A DNA stretch of 64,000 bases from Hansfordia pulvinata. Its lineage: Eukaryota > Ascomycota > Sordariomycetes > Xylariales. The position numbers and the translations under genes are program-made. Within the stretch, counting starts at the first letter, position 1; every line of letters starts with the position of its first letter. The DNA lies in the NCBI GenBank assembly GCA_006538405.1, contig BJKQ01000014.1:248001-312000 (forward strand). The letters are read 5' to 3'. Shown piece by piece: positions 24,029 through 36,227 of this stretch. Below the pieces are notes generated by a model. It was not told where the DNA came from. It saw only the letters and a list, made by a program, of their open reading frames with translations, and did no database searches.

Positions 24029-24050
24029 TCTCTCTCTCTCTCTCTCTCTC
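24029..24050. repeat. (TC)11 microsatellite
   Basis: Eleven TC units follow a T-rich run in the gene-poor region. Confidence 0.95.
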
Positions 24051-24572
24051 CAGCCCCTCGTCTACAGTCTACCGAGGTCAACTTCGGTGTAGTACTCGTA
24101 CTCCGGACAGTCAGCTTCCAGGCCCTGATGGCCGTTTCACTTTTTTTTCGCCGCCCGATGTCTGGAGGCCAAGCTTGGCGACCTGGGCCGGCCCCAAATA
24201 GCTCTTTGGCCACCCCTACCGCCACATCTGACCCCGGAGAATTTGCGGGGCATGGATGACTGAGTGATGGGCTTTCGCAGTTTGGGGGACCACGCTTCCG
24301 GTTTCCACCCGTGCCACCCCTGTCCCATGGACGACAACAGAAGGGGGGCCGTTGGCTCGCTCACGAGAGAATTCACGGGTACCTACCAACCTGCTCACTT
24401 ACCTCCCTACCCACCTATCCACGAGGGCTATGAGCGCGAGCCCAGGTCGACGAGGTCGAAGTGTTGGCGCTGCGTGGCGCGCACGGCCAGACTGAACAAC
24501 CACATACTCGTATGCCGAGGAAGATGGATCAGGCCTGGCGCACGTGGGCACGCACGCAGGCCGTGGTACGGA

Positions 24573-24597
24573 TACCTACTCGTACGAGTACCGTACC
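24573..24597. repeat. Palindromic TACTCGTACGAGTA motif copy
   Basis: CCTACTCGTACGAGTACC is embedded between TAC-rich flanks. The core is a perfect palindrome identical to the copies at 22073 and (in part) 27295. Confidence 0.85.
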
Positions 24598-27294
24598 CCG
24601 AGGTCCAGTATCGGTAAGATCTCATCTCACGCGCTGTCGCTGATCCTGCTCGTGTCGGGCGTCGAGGGCTAACCGCAAAGCGAGTAGCTCCCGCTCCGAT
24701 AGGGTAAAAATACCAGAGTCGAACCTGTTAGCCAATCCTCGCCCTGCGGCCTGCGGCAGTTCAGAGAAGAAGAAAAGGAAGAAAGAAAAATGGGAAGAGC
24801 AAGCGGGCGTGCCGCGCCCCTCTTTCTTTTCCTCGTCAGAAGCTTATTCTGGACTGGCGGCCGAGCAGCATCCGAAACCTGCTGGCCACTGAGGCGACGC
24901 CCAGCAACGCCACCCGCGCAGGGTCTGCAGCACTAACAAGCTGGTCTGGGGGCCCATTGTCTTCGTCGCGCGGCGTTACCGGCGAGGCCATCGCCACTCG
25001 CGCTGGCCACCGATCGTACCCATGCCTTTGGGGGGTGGAGTTTTTTTTTTGTTTTTTTTTTTCAACCCTCCAACGGTCCCTTCCCCTTCGCCTCCGGCTA
25101 TTCTTCTTCATCAGCTCAACCGATTCGGCGCCTACGATGGAATGAATGCAGCCTGTCTGCGCAGGCTGCAGCGCGTCTTTTTTGTTTCACCGCCGCGCAC
25201 AAGTACGAGTACGTACGCCTCCCTTCTCTGCCCCCGTCAACCTGTCACATCTACGGGCTGGCGAGGCTGGCAGGCATCGGGTCCTTCTGGCGATGGCCGG
25301 GGGTTTCCCCTTCAGGCGACTCGTTGTGGCGAAAAGACAAGCTAGGCCCGTGCTGAAATGCCACGATGCCCATGGTGTGCTCGTATCGGGCTTCTCCCAA
25401 CTAAATGTCAGACGCACGGTGCTGCTTGAAACAATCACCAGGCGTCTCAGGCAGGTCTGTTGCTGGACACCCCACCCCTGGTGATGCCCTGGCCTCTCCG
25501 ATTCGCAGTGGCTTTGTGGGCTCGACCTCCGATGCGACCACAAGCAAAAAAGAAAGCATTTGCGATATTGGGCTCAAACGGTCGGCATACTCGTACGAGA
25601 CGTGAATGAGCCTTGACGGGAACTCGTACAAGAAACACGAAGGGGCTTGTGGTGGCCGCTTTCCTACTTTGGAAAAGTAGCCTTCACGGGCGAAGCGATG
25701 CTTCCTCGACAAGATAATATCGAGTTCACGAAGTCGTATCGAGTGGACCAACCTGATAAGCCGCTTCGCGTCTCTTCACTCCGGAATCTTAGAACCATTT
25801 TCAGTGCACGAACGACTTTTATATTCGCAGCTGATGAGTCTGCATGCCCAGGAAATATACGTGCTCTGCAGCGATTGCCGCGGCCTCGTGTACTACTGGA
25901 GCAGCGAGGGGGCCTTGCACGAGGGACTCTGTAGCAGAGCTCAGAGTAGCACGTGGAGATCTGGGTTGCACACGATCCGGCCCCGGCTGTGCATCACGAG
26001 CTTTGATAGGTCTGTGTGTTGACAAAGCCCCACGGGTTCATTTTTTGTCAGAACCTCTGTCTTACCGCCCATCATTCAGCAGCATATCGGATTCCCGAGA
26101 GCCACGCGTCGTCGTTTGAGATGCTCCTCTTCTCACCTTCCTATTCTTCCTCTTCTCTTTCTCCCTCGTTCGTTGCCTCTTCTGCGCTACCTGCACAGCC
26201 CTTTTGGCTACGTGCAATCGCAGTGCCAACGGCCGCCGAGCACCTAGAGGAAGACAAGCCACGGCATTTAAAAGGGGAGGGGGGGTTCAGAGGATGGCCC
26301 GGCTACGCGGCCTTCTCGAACAACGAGGCAGCAGCTCCTCACCATGGTCCAGGATCCATCCTCTTCAGCACTTATCAGCATCCAGCTAGATGCCGAGCAG
26401 CCTGCCTTGCGGCCCACAATCCTCGCAGGCTAGCAACGCGTAATGGCTTGTGTTTTTTACCCACGGGTTCCCTCTACGACATCTCTCTACTCTACGGGGC
26501 TGCAATTATGAGGCCAATCATCAGAAGAGCAATACGGGTAATAGCAATGATGCTATACCCACGGAGTACGAGTCCTTGCTCGAGCATTTACGAGCACTCG
26601 CAGGGCGGTCCCCTGCTTGCGCACAGATTCATTGACCCTCCGGGCTACCGTCTCTCGGCAAGCTCCGAATGTCGCATTTCCTCCTCAGCTCTAGGCTCGC
26701 TTGGGAAAAGATACCAGGTTTTTCTTGTCTTGGTGGGCTGGCTCGCCAAAAACCCTGACGCAGGGAAGAGACCGTGTCTGACAACTCAACCTGCTCCACA
26801 CAGCAGCCGGCGCAACGGGCCGGCCAGGCGGCATACTGAGTCGTATTCCCAGCCCGTTTCTGCCTGCTCACTTGCCGCCAGCAGAGTGAAGCGGCGCTCT
26901 TTCTTCTTCATCTGCCTTTGCCCTGACGCTGCAGAGGCAGCAAGATACCAGCTATACCATTCTGCTCATGGACAGACTTTCAAGACGAGCAACGAGTACA
27001 ACTGCAGCCAAAGGGGGCACAGAATCTAGCCGCCGTCGCCATCCACCACCCTTTGCTTGCGGTGCTGCCTTGACGCGCCTTTACAGATACTCGTAATCAC
27101 GAGTATTCACCGGGACCATGCCCCGTCCGAACCGGCGGCCCTCACTCGTATACGAGAAGCGGAAAATCAATCCACACAGGTACAATCCCCACGAATGCAG
27201 CAACGCGCGCCAGAGCGCGGCAAGGCTTGCCGAGTACGATAGAAGGGGGAGAGGCGGGGACATGGTATCCCTCACCCCCTGTCACACCGTATTC

Positions 27295-27308
27295 TACTCG
27301 TACGAGTG
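27295..27308. repeat. TACTCGTACGAGT motif copy
   Basis: Near-complete copy (TACTCGTACGAGTG) of the intergenic palindrome, with degenerate half-sites nearby at 27144-27157 and 27383-27393. Confidence 0.8.
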
Positions 27309-30300
27309 ATCGTGGCGCTGATGATGTGGGCTTCTACCCGTACGCACGAGTGAGTGCTGGCGACCATGTCCTTGCGTGAGTGCGTACGAGTACCTAACGT
27401 GACGAGGCGGTAAGCGCAAATGCGGCCTGACGGAGACGGATGCATGTCGGGTCGCCTGTCCGTCCAATGGAGTTGCAGGGTCATGTGTCTCTTCTGGCGC
27501 GGCGGAGCAAACAAACGTGATCGCAGAACGGCATACTCGGTATACTCGCACGCGTAACGCTTGACCTCTGCTCTCCCAGAGGACTGGTGCGCGTTGACCG
27601 ATAGCTTTGCTGTCTTGTCTTTCTTGGCCCCGTCCCCTTGCCACGGAGCCGATAGGGGTAAACCTGCCATATTGCAGAAGAAGAAGAAAAAAGGAAAGGA
27701 AAAGAAGAGGATGCTTTCCTCTCCTCCGAGATCGCCAACGCGGATTGCCCCTTGGGTCGAATTAGGCTGGTGGTTGGTTGGGACGGCATCATTGCCGATC
27801 CCCGGCGGCACAGCCCTGTCTGCACACCTATCACTCCAAAATAAGGGCAGCCGCTCAGGTGCTCGTATTACAGGTCGCATGCCGTGACCAACACAACCGA
27901 CTGACACATTGGCGGCACACTGCAAGCGCAGACTGATGACTGGCTGAGCCGTACAGGACGAGGACCAAGCCGATTCTGGGGACTGGCGACTCTCCCGCCG
28001 ACTCTGGAGCCTTCTCCTTCTCTATCTCTCTCTCTCTCGGTGAGAGAGTCCATCGAGCTGGTCGTCACGCTGCTTACAAGTTTATAACTTTTGTTTAATC
28101 TCAGATAACGCACCACGGCACGAACGAACAAACCACATACGCCATCGACAACGCGGCTGAGGTTGGGGGACTGAGGACGAGGCAACAAGTCCTTGAACGG
28201 AAAAGATATCCCACACAGCCAATCAAGCTTCGCACGAGTAGACTAGACACGCGTCTGTCTGCGTCGGCCTTCCGTCTGCGTCCTCTTATTACACAAGCAG
28301 ACACGCACACAGAGGGAGAGAGAGGAACACACACGCACAGATGAACACACACGCACATGTGCGGCGAGTGTGATGGGTCTCTCCCCATTTGTCATCAGCG
28401 CAGCGACCATGCTGCTGAACCCTTAGCTTCCTGTTGGGCCTCGACTGCGAACGAAAGGCATGTCTGGTTGGTTCCGTCCGTGCGAGAGGAAGGGAGAGAG
28501 GGTCCATGTCCCAGTTGGCAGTTGGCCCGATCGAGCCGCCGTGTACGAGACGGGACACGGGGACCCATTTGGAAGCCATAGTCGTTCGTGGCCGAAGGGG
28601 AAAAGGGGGCCACAGAGCAGTGTCAGTCACCGCGTCCGAGTCGGACTGTCGCCGTCCTGGTTGTGCAGGAGAGGGATGGGAGGGAAAAGCGCCATGCTGG
28701 ATGAGCCCGTTGGCGCTTTCTCCGCGTCTACAAGTCTCCTCTCCTGGCCTGGCCCGGGGGCCCGATCGTGATGGTGACCAGGACCTAAGGACGCCCTGAG
28801 CTGTCGGGCCTGCATCCGTCCGGTCTCCCTCCGTCCCTCCCTCTTCTGGATTGCGAAATGTCCGGCTGTCGATCGTGCCACAAAGGTGTCCCGCGAAAGA
28901 AAAGATAGAAAAGATGAAGGGGTGAAAAGGAGTTCTGCTGCGAGCCAAGAAACCAAGAAGAAAATACACCCAGCAAGACCCAGAGAGACGGGTTGTTCGA
29001 GGAACGCATGAACGCCCGCGTGGAGCAGCGTGTGTAGATCAGCAGCCCTCGGAAAGGACGAGTGGACGCACGCCGCAAAGTGTGAAGCGAGGCTGGGCAA
29101 AGGGGGAAAATGCTTGGATGAAGACGGGGACCGGGAGTATGCAGAAGGCCCATGCATGTGCCGAGACATGTTTGCTTTCCCCGTAAACCCCTCCTCCCCT
29201 CCCAGTCTCTGTGAGATGTTCACGACTTTCCTTTTCCCTCGACAGTCGGTTTTACGGTCAACTCCAGGACCTGGGTACGACTCGCGAGTACCACCCTGGA
29301 TGATGAGTAATCTCGGGGCTGGCTGGCCGCCCCGGGGGAAGAAGGCGGGAAAACGGTGTGCGTACGGGTATGGACGACTTACTCGTAGCTTTTTCTCCGG
29401 CGGAGGGGGGGAGGGGGACCTCTATTTTGACCTGCCTCTTCCGGCAACACCCAATGCAACGCACGCAAGGGCCTCTTTTCTTACTTTCTTCCCTCTCTCT
29501 CCTTCCCATCAGTGTGTGTCTATCTCACTTTTTTTTTTTTTTTTATAATTTGGTGGTCTATTTCGTCCTTTGCCCGGGTCAGGGTTATGGTGAGAGCACT
29601 CCCAGTCCACCGCCCCCGGGTCTCAGTCATTGAAAAGCGCCTCGTCGTCTGGTGTCCGCAAGGCTGAAAGAAGATGGGCAACGGCTCCTGGCTGGGCCGA
29701 GGGCTCGGTCAGAGAGGGCCTCGATAAGCGAGCAGACGACTCACCGCCAACGAGAGAGTCTGATAGCCGGGCGCTGGCTGCGCAGCCTCATCCATTCACA
29801 ACCCACCTGCATCGGTACGTACCTCTCGGGAACAGACTGCCGGCGTTGCTTCTCGCCACTGGCCGTGTTTGGGTCGGGTCCCTGTCGCTGGACCGCGGTG
29901 GCGAGAGGATCCGAAGCTTTTTTTTTCTTCTTCTTCGGTAGTGGCAAGCCAGGCAGCCGCTTTCTCAGAACTATGGCTTCTCTGACTGGGCCGGAACAAG
30001 CGAAACCCCCTGAGGGGCCTGTGCCGGGCGTGCTGTACTCGCATGGCCGCGCAGTGGCACGCCGCCGGGGACTGGCGAGGGCAAGTCGCAGAGAACCCGA
30101 CGACGCAGCGACTCTTGTCAGCTGGAGGCAGACGGGATCCTCGCTTGGGTCTCGCATGCCTTGACTTGACCCGCTGGAGTGATGGTTGGCAGGCTTCTTA
30201 TGTAGTAGTAGTTTTTATTTCCATCCTCGATTATTTTGTACATTGTGTCTTGGGCGACGCTTGTGTCTAGTAGGCAAGCAGACAAGGCTTGCGCTTTGGG

Positions 30301-30354
30301 TTGCCCGCTTCATGGGACTCTTCACAACCCGCCCCCCTCCGACTACATGTAGGT

Positions 30355-30374
30355 AGGCAGGCAGGCAGGCAGGC
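30355..30374. repeat. (AGGC)5 tetranucleotide repeat
   Basis: Tandem AGGC units just downstream of the stop codon of the secreted-protein gene, probably in its 3' UTR. Confidence 0.9.
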
Positions 30375-30389
30375 AGCCCTCTCCCTTTC

Positions 30390-31226
30390 TCAGAACGGTA
30401 CCACGTCCTCGCCGTCCCTCGCCTGGCGCCGGGCCTCCTCGAGCGACTGCACCGACGGCTCGCACGTGACGCGGTAGAACCTGGCGGCCGTGTCGAGCGT
30501 GCCGCCGCACGAGCCCGTGTTGACCAGCTCGGGCATGGCGCCGCGCGCGGCGTCGGCGGCGGCGGCGGCGGGCGTCTGCGTCCCGCCGTCGACGACGACC
30601 TGGCCCAGGAAGGCGTGTTCCCCGCAGGCGGAGGGGTCGGCTACTCCCCCTCCCTCCGCCGCGAGGTGGTGGTGGTCGAGGAGCCCGCCGCCCCGGTAGA
30701 AGTCGGCCGTGCAGCGCACGCCGCCGTTGATGCTGGCGAAGCGCGCCGACCGGCACTCGACGTGGCTCTTGACGGGCATGCAGGGCGGGTCTTCTCCCTC
30801 GTCCTCCGGGTAGAGCCGCGTCATGAGGATCTGGTCCGCCGCCTTGTCGCAGTCCGTGTCGCTGTACAGGAGCAGCGTCGCCCGGTAGAGCCTCTTGTCC
30901 GCGTCCCCCGGCTGCCCCGACTTGATCACGTTCTTGATCTGCTTCTTGGTCTGGTCCCACCCGGGCGGCGGCTTGCCGCCGCCGCCGAAGAGGCCCCGCG
31001 CCTCATTGTTCGGCGCCGACCCGGGGGGTTCGCTCACCGGGGGGGAGGGGGAGAAGGGGGAGGACGGCGGCGAGGGCCTGGGTCATGACGCGTGTTAGCT
31101 TTCCTTTCTTCTTTTTCTTCTTCTTTTTTTCTTGGTTGGCTGGTTTAGAACACATGCTGTGCCGACTCACGCTGCTAGAGCCGCCAGAGGCCCGAATAGC
31201 GCAAAGGCCCAGAGAGCGCGGACCAT
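30390..31226 (-). CDS. Small secreted cysteine-containing protein, unknown function
   Basis: Two exons (31226-31171 and 31077-30390; intron 93 nt with GTGAGT donor and CCCAG acceptor) give 247 residues. Exon 1 encodes a signal peptide: MVR, then a hydrophobic core ALWAFALFGPLAALAA. A Pro/Ser-rich linker follows, then a compact region (GWDQTKKQIKNVIKSGQPG, then YRATLLLYSDTDCDKAADQI) and a C-terminal part. Seven cysteines are seen in the mature chain, and no membrane anchor. I do not recognise a catalytic motif or family. It could be a cell-wall or host-interaction protein, but nothing in the sequence decides that. It stands at the edge of a gene-poor region. Confidence 0.75.
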
Positions 31227-32535
31227 GATCCGCTCAGGTGGTGGTGTCTTGGGGTCTGCTGTCGTCGCCGTGGGAGCGAGTCCGTCTTCAGAATCAGATC
31301 CACGAGCGAAAAGGGGCGAGTCAGCCGTATTAAGGCGGTTGCAACGGTCCGTCCGATATTCGATACATTCGCGGGGCCTTGGGGCATGCGGAAGCTGGAC
31401 TTTTGTCTTTTGGCGTCCACGAGGAGAGACCCGTAGAGGCGGCGAAAGACTCGAAGGGGCGAGGGACACAGCCTCACCGTGTCGGTCGGTGAGCAGTGCT
31501 TCTTATTCAGCTCGCGCGCCTCCTCGGCGTCAGCAGTGGAGGCCGAGGCTGAGGCTCTGCAGGCTCGGGGAGTTGTCGGGGTGCGACACCGTCTCCCAGT
31601 GAGCCCGGGCGGGAGCAGGTAAAATCGTAGGCGAGAGCCCCGCCTGAGGCGACGACGACCGGATCATAGCCTCGTCACTCGGGTTCTTCGGAACGGATTT
31701 TTTTTGGGCTTGAGTCGGCCCACGCGTCCTTATAAGGGCGTTTATTAAGGCGTGGGCCGGTAGCCGGAGGCCTTGGGCGACAAACCCTGTGTGTGTGTGT
31801 GTGTGTTGTGGGGGGGGGGCCATCGCCACCGTCGCCTTCGCGGGATCCCGTCAGTACCAAATCTGGAACTCCTTCTACCTTCACGACGCTGCTCGCCGAA
31901 TCGAAGCCATCGGACTGTGGATCAAATCCGCCACCAGCCAGGGGCCGCCCGGTAGAGCCGCCCAAGGCGAGCAGACATGAGTTGCTGGGAACATCCCCGA
32001 CGAAGCTTTGATTCCACGCGTTGGGCCCACAGACACAAAAATTTAAAAGAAAAGCGAACAGGGAGAAAAGAGAGACGGACAAAAAAAAAAAAGAACAGCG
32101 AGAAAAGAGAGTTGTGGTTGTGTTAACAGCCCCGCTCCTTTCTTTTTCTCTCTTTCTTTCTTCTCTTTTCCTTTCTGTCGCCCCTGAATGTCTTGAAATT
32201 ATGGAAATTGGAATCATCTGGCAGCACTGGGATCAAATACTCGTAGAGAGACGGGGCATAATCGAACTGAAACAGCACGACACAATCAACAACGCTTTTT
32301 GTGGGCTCTCTTTCTAGGTAGTCACCTGGGGTCCTTAGGCAGGCAGACTGCGCATATACATCATATAAGAAAAAAGGGGGGGTGGTTGTGCGGTAGGAAG
32401 AGAGTCGAGATCGGACACAATCGAGTCGCAGGCACCGCACCGCATGCTGGTAATTATCGTGGTAATTGTCGTCGCTCTCGTCGTCGTCGACATCGTTTTT
32501 AGTGTTTTCTCTCGTCGTGACACCACACACTCTCT
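31227..32535. other. Intergenic region with a TG/G-run repeat
   Basis: This spacer lies between the secreted-protein start and the bms1 3' end. It has a (GT)n tract at about 31788-31806 followed by a run of ten G, and purine- and pyrimidine-rich stretches near 32040-32180. No supported gene. Confidence 0.5.
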
Positions 32536-35500
32536 CTACCTCTTGCGCTTGCCGCCGCCGCCGCCGCCGTCTTCGCCGTCGTTCTTGCGCTTCTTGCCCT
32601 CGCGGCGCCAGTACTCCTGCTTCTCGCGCTTCTCGCGGGCCTCCTTCTTCTCGTTGTTGGCGGCCATCTTGTCGCGGAAGGCGGCGCGGTTCTCCTCCTT
32701 CTTGGCGTGGCGGCGCGCGGCCGTGTCCTTGCGGATCGTGGCGAGCTGGTGCATGAGGGCGCGGGCCCTGCGCTCCTCGCCGCCCAGCACGACGGCGCGC
32801 TTCTGCATGTACGTCTTGCGCTTCTGGGGCCGCGTCTCGACGACCTGCGACTTGTACGGCAGCTCCGCGGCCAGAGCGCGCGGGACCTTGAGCGCGTTGA
32901 AGTGGCGGGCGGGCCGCTCGACGGGCCGGTACCGGCTGTTGGGGTCCGACGGCGTCGCAATGTCCTCGGCCCGCCGGACCTCGCCCGTCAGCCGCATCGG
33001 GCTCCACGCGCCCGCCAGGTTCGTCACCGGGTTGAAGTAGCGGCGCGGCTTGACCGGGTACCACGCGCGCAGGAAGACCAGGTCGCTCATCAGGATCTTG
33101 TCCTCGAAGGTCGCGCGGAAGTGGCCCTCGGGCTTGGACAGCGCCCGCTTGATCTGGCCCCGGATGCCCGACACCGTCTTGATCGACGCGCCCTCGAACT
33201 TGGCAATCTCGAGCGACGAGTTGAACATGTCCCGGATGAACGCCGTGTTCTTGTAGATCTTGGCCGGCTTGCCCGTCAGCTTGAGCTTCTTGACAATCTC
33301 CGTCGACTCGTCCACCGACAGCACCGTCCCCGTCGCCGCGATCCGGAACCCCGGCGTCGCCGCCGAGAAGGACTGGAAGCACACGAACCCCGTGTTCGGC
33401 GCAATCAGCGGCCCCCACACGCTGCCGAAGCAGTGCATGTGTTCCGGCGTGTACTTGAGCATTCGGTTGCGCGTCCGCGAGTCCGAGATGCTGTACACGG
33501 GCATCGTCTGGAACCGCCGCCACCCCAGCGAGAAGATCAGCGGGTCGTTGGTCTTGAGGATCTTCTTGTGCCACCGGTGCCGCTTGATCCGCACCTGCAG
33601 GTACCCGAACCGGTCCTCCGTCGCCGCCAGCCCCCCGACGATGATGGGCATCCGCGCCGAGAAGTTGCTCACAAACTCGGCCGGCACCCCCTCGATCACA
33701 ATCTTGGCGTACCGCCCCGCCTTGAGCCCCTCCACCGCCGTCCGCTGCCGCTCGTCCAGCGCCTCGAACTCGGCGTTGTTGATGTCGAGCTGCTTCTGGA
33801 TCAGCGCCTTCTGCGCGTCGTACCAGTCGTCCTCCCCAAACTCCTCGTCCGCCCCCGTCTCCCGCCGCGCCTTGGCCTTGTCGTTGCTGAACCCCTCCCG
33901 GTCCTCCTCCTCGAACCTCAGCTTCAGCTCCTCCTTCCTCTTGGCGTTCTTCTCTCGCTCGGCCTCCAGGCTCGTCGCCGCCGCCGCCGCCGCCGGTTCC
34001 GCGTCGGTCTGGGGGGCCTTGTGCTGCTCCCCCGTCTCGAGATCCTCAAACTCGCCGTCGCCCTCGTCGTCCTCGTCGTCCTCGTCCCCGTCGTCACCGA
34101 AGCCGTCAAACCCGTCGTCGTCCTCGTCCCCGTCCCCGTCCCCGCCGTTCAGCGTCGCCGTGGTGAAGCGCTGGCGCAGCATCTCAATGTTGTCCTTCAG
34201 CGACCACTTGGCTGCCAGATCCTCGTAGTTGTAGTCGGGGATCGAGCGGTCCTCGTCCAGGGCGCCGTCCTTCTCGTTCTTGGACTTTTGGAAGAACTCG
34301 TCATCCTCGTCGTCCTCGATATTCTCTTCTTCTTCTTCCTCGGCCTCGACCTCTCCCTTCCACCTCTTGAGCACTTCCTCGGCCGTGAGCGACTGGTCGT
34401 ACATGAGGCGGGCCAAGTCGGCGGTCCTGTAGGACGGACGCCCGTGGAGCGCGCGGGCCTTGCCGACGAGATCGTCTTTCCACCTCAGAGCCGCCGCCTC
34501 TTCGTCATCGTCGTCGTAATCGTCTTCAGAACCGTCGTCTTCGTCGCCGGACAGAGAGCCCAGGTCCGAGTCGCTGTCGGCAAAGGCAACGTCTCCCTCG
34601 TCGCCCTCGGGATCCTGCTGGGACTTGAACATCTTGCCGAGCTTCTTCTCGCTGAATTCGGTCTCCTCGTCCGAATCAAGCTCAGCCTCGCCTCCGTCTC
34701 CGCTGGCAAAGCCCTCGTCGTCGTCGTCGTCATCGTCGTCGTCGTCGCCGTCGCCGTATTCGAGACCCTGCTGGTCTTCACCCTCGTTCCTCTCGGCGAA
34801 GCGGGCGGACCTGGGCTGCTTGCGACCCGTGTCTTGCTCTTCGGGGACCGAGGTGATCTTGTCCCCGCCCCGGAACAGCTGCACGCCGTCGTCCGTGTGG
34901 CCCAGCAGGCGCCGCTCGCCCTGCAGGCCGACGATGAGCTCCTCGCCCTCGCCCCGCTCCACGTCCTCGGCGTCCTTGTCGAACTGGAAGCCCTTCTCCC
35001 TGGTGATCCAGATGGCGTCGCCGTCGATCTTGAGGCCGCTGCGGTCGGACATGGGCGCGTGCAGCTTCTTCTCCTTCTCGTCCAGGCGCCGCCGCCCGGG
35101 CTTGCCGGTCGCCTTGGCGATGGCCTGCTCCATGGCCGGGGTCGGGCAGGGGTCGGGCAGCGCCTCGATGTTGGAGATCTTGAAGTCGCCGAGGCCGGGG
35201 ATGTGGACGCGCTGGCCCTGCGAGGAGAAGTTGGTGCCGCGGAGGTAGCCGGACATGACGACGGAGCGGTCGCACTTGTCGTCCTCCTCGACCTTGGTGG
35301 GGTGCGTGACGTCGCGGAAGCTGTCGATGATGGTGTAGGGGTGGGAGTTCCTCCAGACGAGGGGCCGCGGGTTCTTCATGACGGAGAGGAAGCGCGACAG
35401 GTTGTGGACCTCCCTGTCCGGGTAGCGGCCGTTGATGACGCCGGAGAGGTAGAAGAGGTGGGCGCCCTGGTAGAGCTCGCTCCAGAGCCGGTGCTTGAGC

Positions 35501-36227
35501 CTCTTCTTGGCGTCCTTGAGGGCTTGGGGCTTGCGGAAGAGGTCGAGGTGAGAGAGGATGCCGAACACGTTGCCGGGCATGCCCGTCGCGGCCAGGATGT
35601 TCAGGAACTCCATGGTCTCCATCTCGAAGCCGTAGTTGCCGTCAATCATGAGCAGCACAATGTCGGCAATCTTGGCCATGTCCACCATGGCCTCGAGCTC
35701 GTTGGGGCACTCGACAAAGGTGAGACGCTGCTTCTTGGAGGTGACGACGGTGATGGGCCCCTGGGGCTCGGACATGGTCTCCTTGGCATAGCGGCGGATG
35801 AGGGACTTGAGCAGGGTCGTCTTGCCGACGCCCGGCGGGCCGACGATGGTGACGAGGCGCGGCGGGGGCTCTTCGGGCAGGCGGTCGACCTGGGGCACGT
35901 GCAGGCGCTTTTCTTTGATGTCGCCGGAGCGGGCGGCGGATCTCTGGAGTTTCCCGGGATTGGAGAAGGCGAAGGCCTTGGGGTTCCGCTCTGCGCAGGG
36001 TCATGGAGTGTTAGAAGAAGTGATCACCAAGAGGAGTTTTACGCCCGCGTGTCTGCGAGCACACACACCGACCGGCACGGGGACGGGCGAGGAGTGGGAT
36101 GATCTGGGGAAAGGGGGGGGGGGGGGGGGGGGGGGGGGTGGAGGGGCTAATAGGACTGACCACCGGATTGCTGGGGCTTCTTCTTGTCCTTGGACTTGCG
36201 ATGCGGCTTATTGGATTGGGCCTCCAT
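32536..36227 (-). CDS. BMS1: Ribosome biogenesis GTPase Bms1
   Basis: Two exons (36227-36161 and 35990-32536) give 1173 residues, close to the usual Bms1 length. Exon 1 encodes a basic leader (EAQSNKPHRKSKDKKKPQQ). It is completed by NPKAFAFSNPGKLQRSAAR and the G domain with P-loop GPPGVGKTT at 73-81. The AARP2CN-type region follows (RPLVWRNSHPYTIIDSF), then a very acidic Asp/Glu middle. The C-terminal RIBIOP/Tsr1-like domain includes LGWRRFQTMPVYSISDSRTR, GFVCFQSFSAATPGFRIAATG and RAWYPVKPRRYFNPVTNL. The C-terminus is Lys/Arg-rich with a short poly-Gly. Bms1 is a nucleolar GTPase of the small-subunit processome that works with Rcl1 in pre-rRNA processing. Intron 1 (170 nt) contains a sense-strand C26 run. 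Confidence 0.96.
36113..36138. repeat. Poly-G run (sense-strand C26) in bms1 intron 1
   Basis: Twenty-six consecutive G on the plus strand, inside the first intron of bms1. In the sense direction the C tract begins about 22 nt after the 5' splice site. Confidence 0.95.

Larger units (their letters stand above)
21164..30389. other. Gene-poor region of about 9 kb
   Basis: No reading frame here shows recognisable domains, credible splice structure or an ATG-initiated long ORF. Open frames exist but are arginine/serine-rich, overlap on both strands and often lack an ATG, as expected of GC-rich noncoding DNA. What is visible is a G12 run near 21301-21312, a CT microsatellite at 24029-24050, poly-T/poly-A stretches (for example near 25040 and 29530), and many copies of a TACTCGTA/TACGAGTA motif. 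I see no transposase, reverse transcriptase or long terminal repeat. Confidence 0.6.

Noticed and set aside
24700..24740. tRNA B-box-like GGTTCGACTCT on the minus strand
   Set aside because: The T-arm stem has a mismatch and no A-box or acceptor stem is found at the right distance.
26016..27029. Plus-strand frame of 337 codons in the gene-poor region
   Set aside because: Starts at TTG, is Ser/Arg-rich and shows no conserved pattern; chance open frame.
32707..36102. Very long open frame (over 1,100 codons) antisense to bms1
   Set aside because: It mirrors bms1 codon bias in GC-rich DNA, has low-complexity composition and no domain; the minus-strand Bms1 is unmistakable.
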